Assembly (NCBI GenBank): GCA_017987615.1
Contig: JAGNTI010000063.1
Coordinates: 1-7,469 of the forward strand
Direction: 5' to 3'
Length of the DNA stretch: 7,469 nt
From: Sediminibacterium sp.
GTDB lineage: Bacteria > Bacteroidota > Bacteroidia > Chitinophagales > Chitinophagaceae
The notes beneath the pieces are model-generated. The model had not been told where the DNA came from. It saw only the letters and a list, made by a program, of their open reading frames with translations, and did no database searches. Below are positions 5,887-7,469 of this stretch, piece after piece (the stretch's first letter is position 1; every line of letters begins with the position of its first letter). A program made the position numbers and the translations under genes.

Positions 5887-7314
5887 ATGGAATTAAGTAT
5901 ACTTACAATTTGTTATTTAATCGGGTCCCTTACATTTATTATTGGACTTAAAATGTTGTCGCATCCAGAATCTGCACGTAAGGGTAATATGGTGGCTGCG
6001 GTAGGTATGTTTATTGCCATTTTTGGCACTATATTTTTATACCAAGAAAACGGCGTGGGCTTACATAACTACGGATGGATTTTTGGTGCGTTGGTTTTAG
6101 GAACCGTTGTTGGTACGCTTGCTGCAAAGCGCGTAAAAATGACAGCCATGCCAGAGCTAGTAAGCTTATTTAATGGTATGGGTGGTGCTTGTGCTGCATT
6201 AATTTCTGTTATTGAGTTTGGTCATATCGCTGCTTTATATAGTGGCGAACATCCTGATCAAGCAGCTCCAACAGAGGGCACTTTGCTTACAATATTTTTA
6301 GGACTTATTATTGGTGCCGTTTCTTTTGCAGGTAGTATTATTGCTTGGGGTAAACTCAATGGTAAAATCAAAGATTTTTCTTTTAAAGGACAGCAGGTAT
6401 TTAACCTTGTTTTATTTTTTGCAACATTAGCGGTTGCAGGATATTTAGTGCTTGCAATTGATAGCACAAATTATTTATTGTTTTACGGCATTTTAGTTGC
6501 TGCACTTATTTATGGTGTACTATTTGTACTTCCTATTGGTGGTGCCGATATGCCAGTGGTGATTTCTTTATTAAACTCATTTACTGGTGTAGCCGCAGCT
6601 TGTGGTGGATTCTTATACGACAACAGCGTTATGTTAACGGGTGGTATCTTAGTAGGTGCTGCTGGTACTTTATTAACGGTGCTCATGTGTAAAGCCATGA
6701 ACAGAAGTTTAACCAATGTACTGATTGGTTCATTTGGTGGAAATGCTGCTGCTGGCGGTTCTGCTGCTGCTGGCTCGCAAGGTGCATACAAAGAAATTTC
6801 TATATCTGACGCGGCGGTGTGTATGAGTTATGCCAACAAAGTAATTATTGTTCCTGGTTATGGATTAGCGGTGGCACAAGCGCAACACGTTTGTCACGAG
6901 TTAGAAAAATTATTAGAAGATAAAGGCGTTGATGTGAAATATGCTATTCATCCGGTAGCGGGTCGTATGCCAGGCCATATGAACGTATTATTAGCAGAAG
7001 CTGATGTGAGCTATGATAAGCTTATTGAAATGGAAGAAGCCAATGACGAATTTAAATCTACAGATGTGGTACTTATTTTAGGCGCCAACGACGTAGTAAA
7101 TCCGGCTGCTAAAACAGATCCTGCTTCTCCAATTTATGGCATGCCAATTTTAGAAGTAGAACAGGCTAAAACGGTAATCGTTAATAAGAGAAGTATGAAG
7201 CCTGGTTATGCTGGTATTGAAAATGAATTATTCTTCCAGCCTAAAACTTCTATGTTATTTGGTGATGCAAAAGCTGCGCTTCAAAAATTAGTAGCAGAAA
7301 TTAAATCCTTATAA
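5887..7314 (+). CDS. pntB: NAD(P) transhydrogenase subunit beta
   Basis: The 475-residue beta chain combines a membrane domain of about nine hydrophobic segments (roughly residues 3-268) with a cytosolic NADP(H)-binding domain III (about 305-475). A Gly/Ala-rich linker (284-300) joins them. Membrane motifs include MPELVSLFNGMGG (88-100) and GGADMPVVISLLNSFTG (218-234), the latter with the conserved Asn230. Domain III shows VPGYGLAVAQAQ (322-333), HPVAGRMPGHMNVLLAEA (355-372), LGANDVVNPAA (398-408), GMPILEV (418-424) and NKRSMKPGYAGIEN (433-446), the last contacting the NADP 2'-phosphate side. All expected motifs are intact, so the enzyme should be functional. N96 occupies the position of E. 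coli PntB His91. The product NADPH can feed FolA and biosynthesis. The methyltransferase-like gene after it starts one base past the stop. Confidence 0.97.
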   Translation: MELSILTICYLIGSLTFIIGLKMLSHPESARKGNMVAAVGMFIAIFGTIFLYQENGVGLHNYGWIFGALVLGTVVGTLAAKRVKMTAMPELVSLFNGMGGACAALISVIEFGHIAALYSGEHPDQAAPTEGTLLTIFLGLIIGAVSFAGSIIAWGKLNGKIKDFSFKGQQVFNLVLFFATLAVAGYLVLAIDSTNYLLFYGILVAALIYGVLFVLPIGGADMPVVISLLNSFTGVAAACGGFLYDNSVMLTGGILVGAAGTLLTVLMCKAMNRSLTNVLIGSFGGNAAAGGSAAAGSQGAYKEISISDAAVCMSYANKVIIVPGYGLAVAQAQHVCHELEKLLEDKGVDVKYAIHPVAGRMPGHMNVLLAEADVSYDKLIEMEEANDEFKSTDVVLILGANDVVNPAAKTDPASPIYGMPILEVEQAKTVIVNKRSMKPGYAGIENELFFQPKTSMLFGDAKAALQKLVAEIKSL

Positions 7315-7315
7315 T

Positions 7316-7469
7316 TTGTCCTTACCTGCGCCATTTTTACAATCATTAGAAGGGGTAGTAGGTTTTGATAAAGCTGCTTTTGAAGCAGTGCATGCTAGCG
7401 GCGAAACCGTTACGGCTATTCGTGTAAACCCAAATAAAAATCCAGATCAAATTTTATTTGAACACACAA
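7316..7469 (+). CDS. Partial 5' end of probable RsmF/RsmB-type rRNA cytosine-C5 methyltransferase
   Basis: Reading from a TTG at 7316 gives 51 residues open to the window edge, starting MSLPAPFLQSL and including EAVHASGETVTAIRVNPNK. This matches the N-terminal region of NOL1/NOP2/Sun-family SAM-dependent methyltransferases that make 5-methylcytosine in 16S rRNA; the 'SIRxNPxK' strand is a family hallmark. The catalytic cysteines and SAM motifs lie beyond the window. There is no ATG anywhere in the visible frame, and the frame is closed by a TAG at 7292-7294, so the TTG is the best start. It begins one base after the pntB stop codon, which suggests translational coupling or co-transcription. 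The exact rRNA target cannot be told from this fragment. Confidence 0.7.
   Translation, partial: MSLPAPFLQSLEGVVGFDKAAFEAVHASGETVTAIRVNPNKNPDQILFEHT

Noticed and set aside
6510..6791. Antisense open frame of 93 codons opposite pntB, with others opposite thyA, folA, pntAA and the proline dehydrogenase gene
   Set aside because: These lie entirely within conserved genes on the other strand, have low-complexity or unfamiliar products, and lack start signals; they are by-products of the real genes' codon use.
7374..7388. Perfect 6-base hairpin CTGCTT-TTG-AAGCAG in the partial methyltransferase gene
   Set aside because: It falls inside codons for a conserved-looking Ala-Ala-Phe-Glu-Ala stretch, whose similar codons produce the symmetry.
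1..7469. Idea that the window holds a novel defence, mobile or biosynthetic system
   Set aside because: Every gene except the methyltransferase falls in a well-known metabolic or RNA-modification family, gaps are under 100 bases, and there are no repeats, recombinases, toxins or composition shifts.

Overview
The window reads as an ordinary, tightly packed chromosomal stretch from a member of the Bacteroidota, most likely the Chitinophagaceae/Sphingobacteriia side of the phylum. This rests on the AT-leaning composition, the near absence of Shine-Dalgarno sequences, a Bacteroidota-type -7 promoter box (TAnnTTTG) just before the transhydrogenase genes, and several proteins whose sequence style I recognise from that phylum. 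The placement is by eye, with no search run. I see no mobile element, CRISPR array, tRNA or rRNA.

Left end (1-843): the first 38 bases look like the 5' end of a leftward gene, probably an enolase-superfamily dipeptide epimerase. It is separated by a short divergent intergenic region from a rightward short-chain dehydrogenase (SDR). The SDR keeps the YxxxK pair but has Gly at the usual catalytic Ser position.

Middle (927-4351): a monofunctional proline dehydrogenase, similar in layout to the mitochondrial enzyme, is followed by a close-set run: thymidylate synthase (thyA), dihydrofolate reductase (folA) and an uncharacterised class I methyltransferase. ThyA turns methylene-THF into dTMP plus dihydrofolate, and FolA reduces the dihydrofolate with NADPH, so this pair completes the thymidylate cycle.

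Right end (4386-7469): a three-gene proton-translocating NAD(P) transhydrogenase operon (pntAA, pntAB, pntB) has its own promoter box so close to the start codon that the transcript should be leaderless or nearly so. The operon supplies NADPH, which FolA (and possibly the SDR) consumes. One base after pntB begins a gene cut by the window edge, which looks like a NOL1/NOP2/Sun (RsmF/RsmB-type) rRNA cytosine-C5 methyltransferase with a TTG start.

I do not see a convincing undescribed system here. The points most worth a second look are the SDR active-site substitution, the eukaryote-like proline dehydrogenase, the conserved-looking methyltransferase of unknown substrate, the position of the membrane histidine in the transhydrogenase, and the promoter boxes that abut start codons. 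Every gap between genes is under 100 bases.
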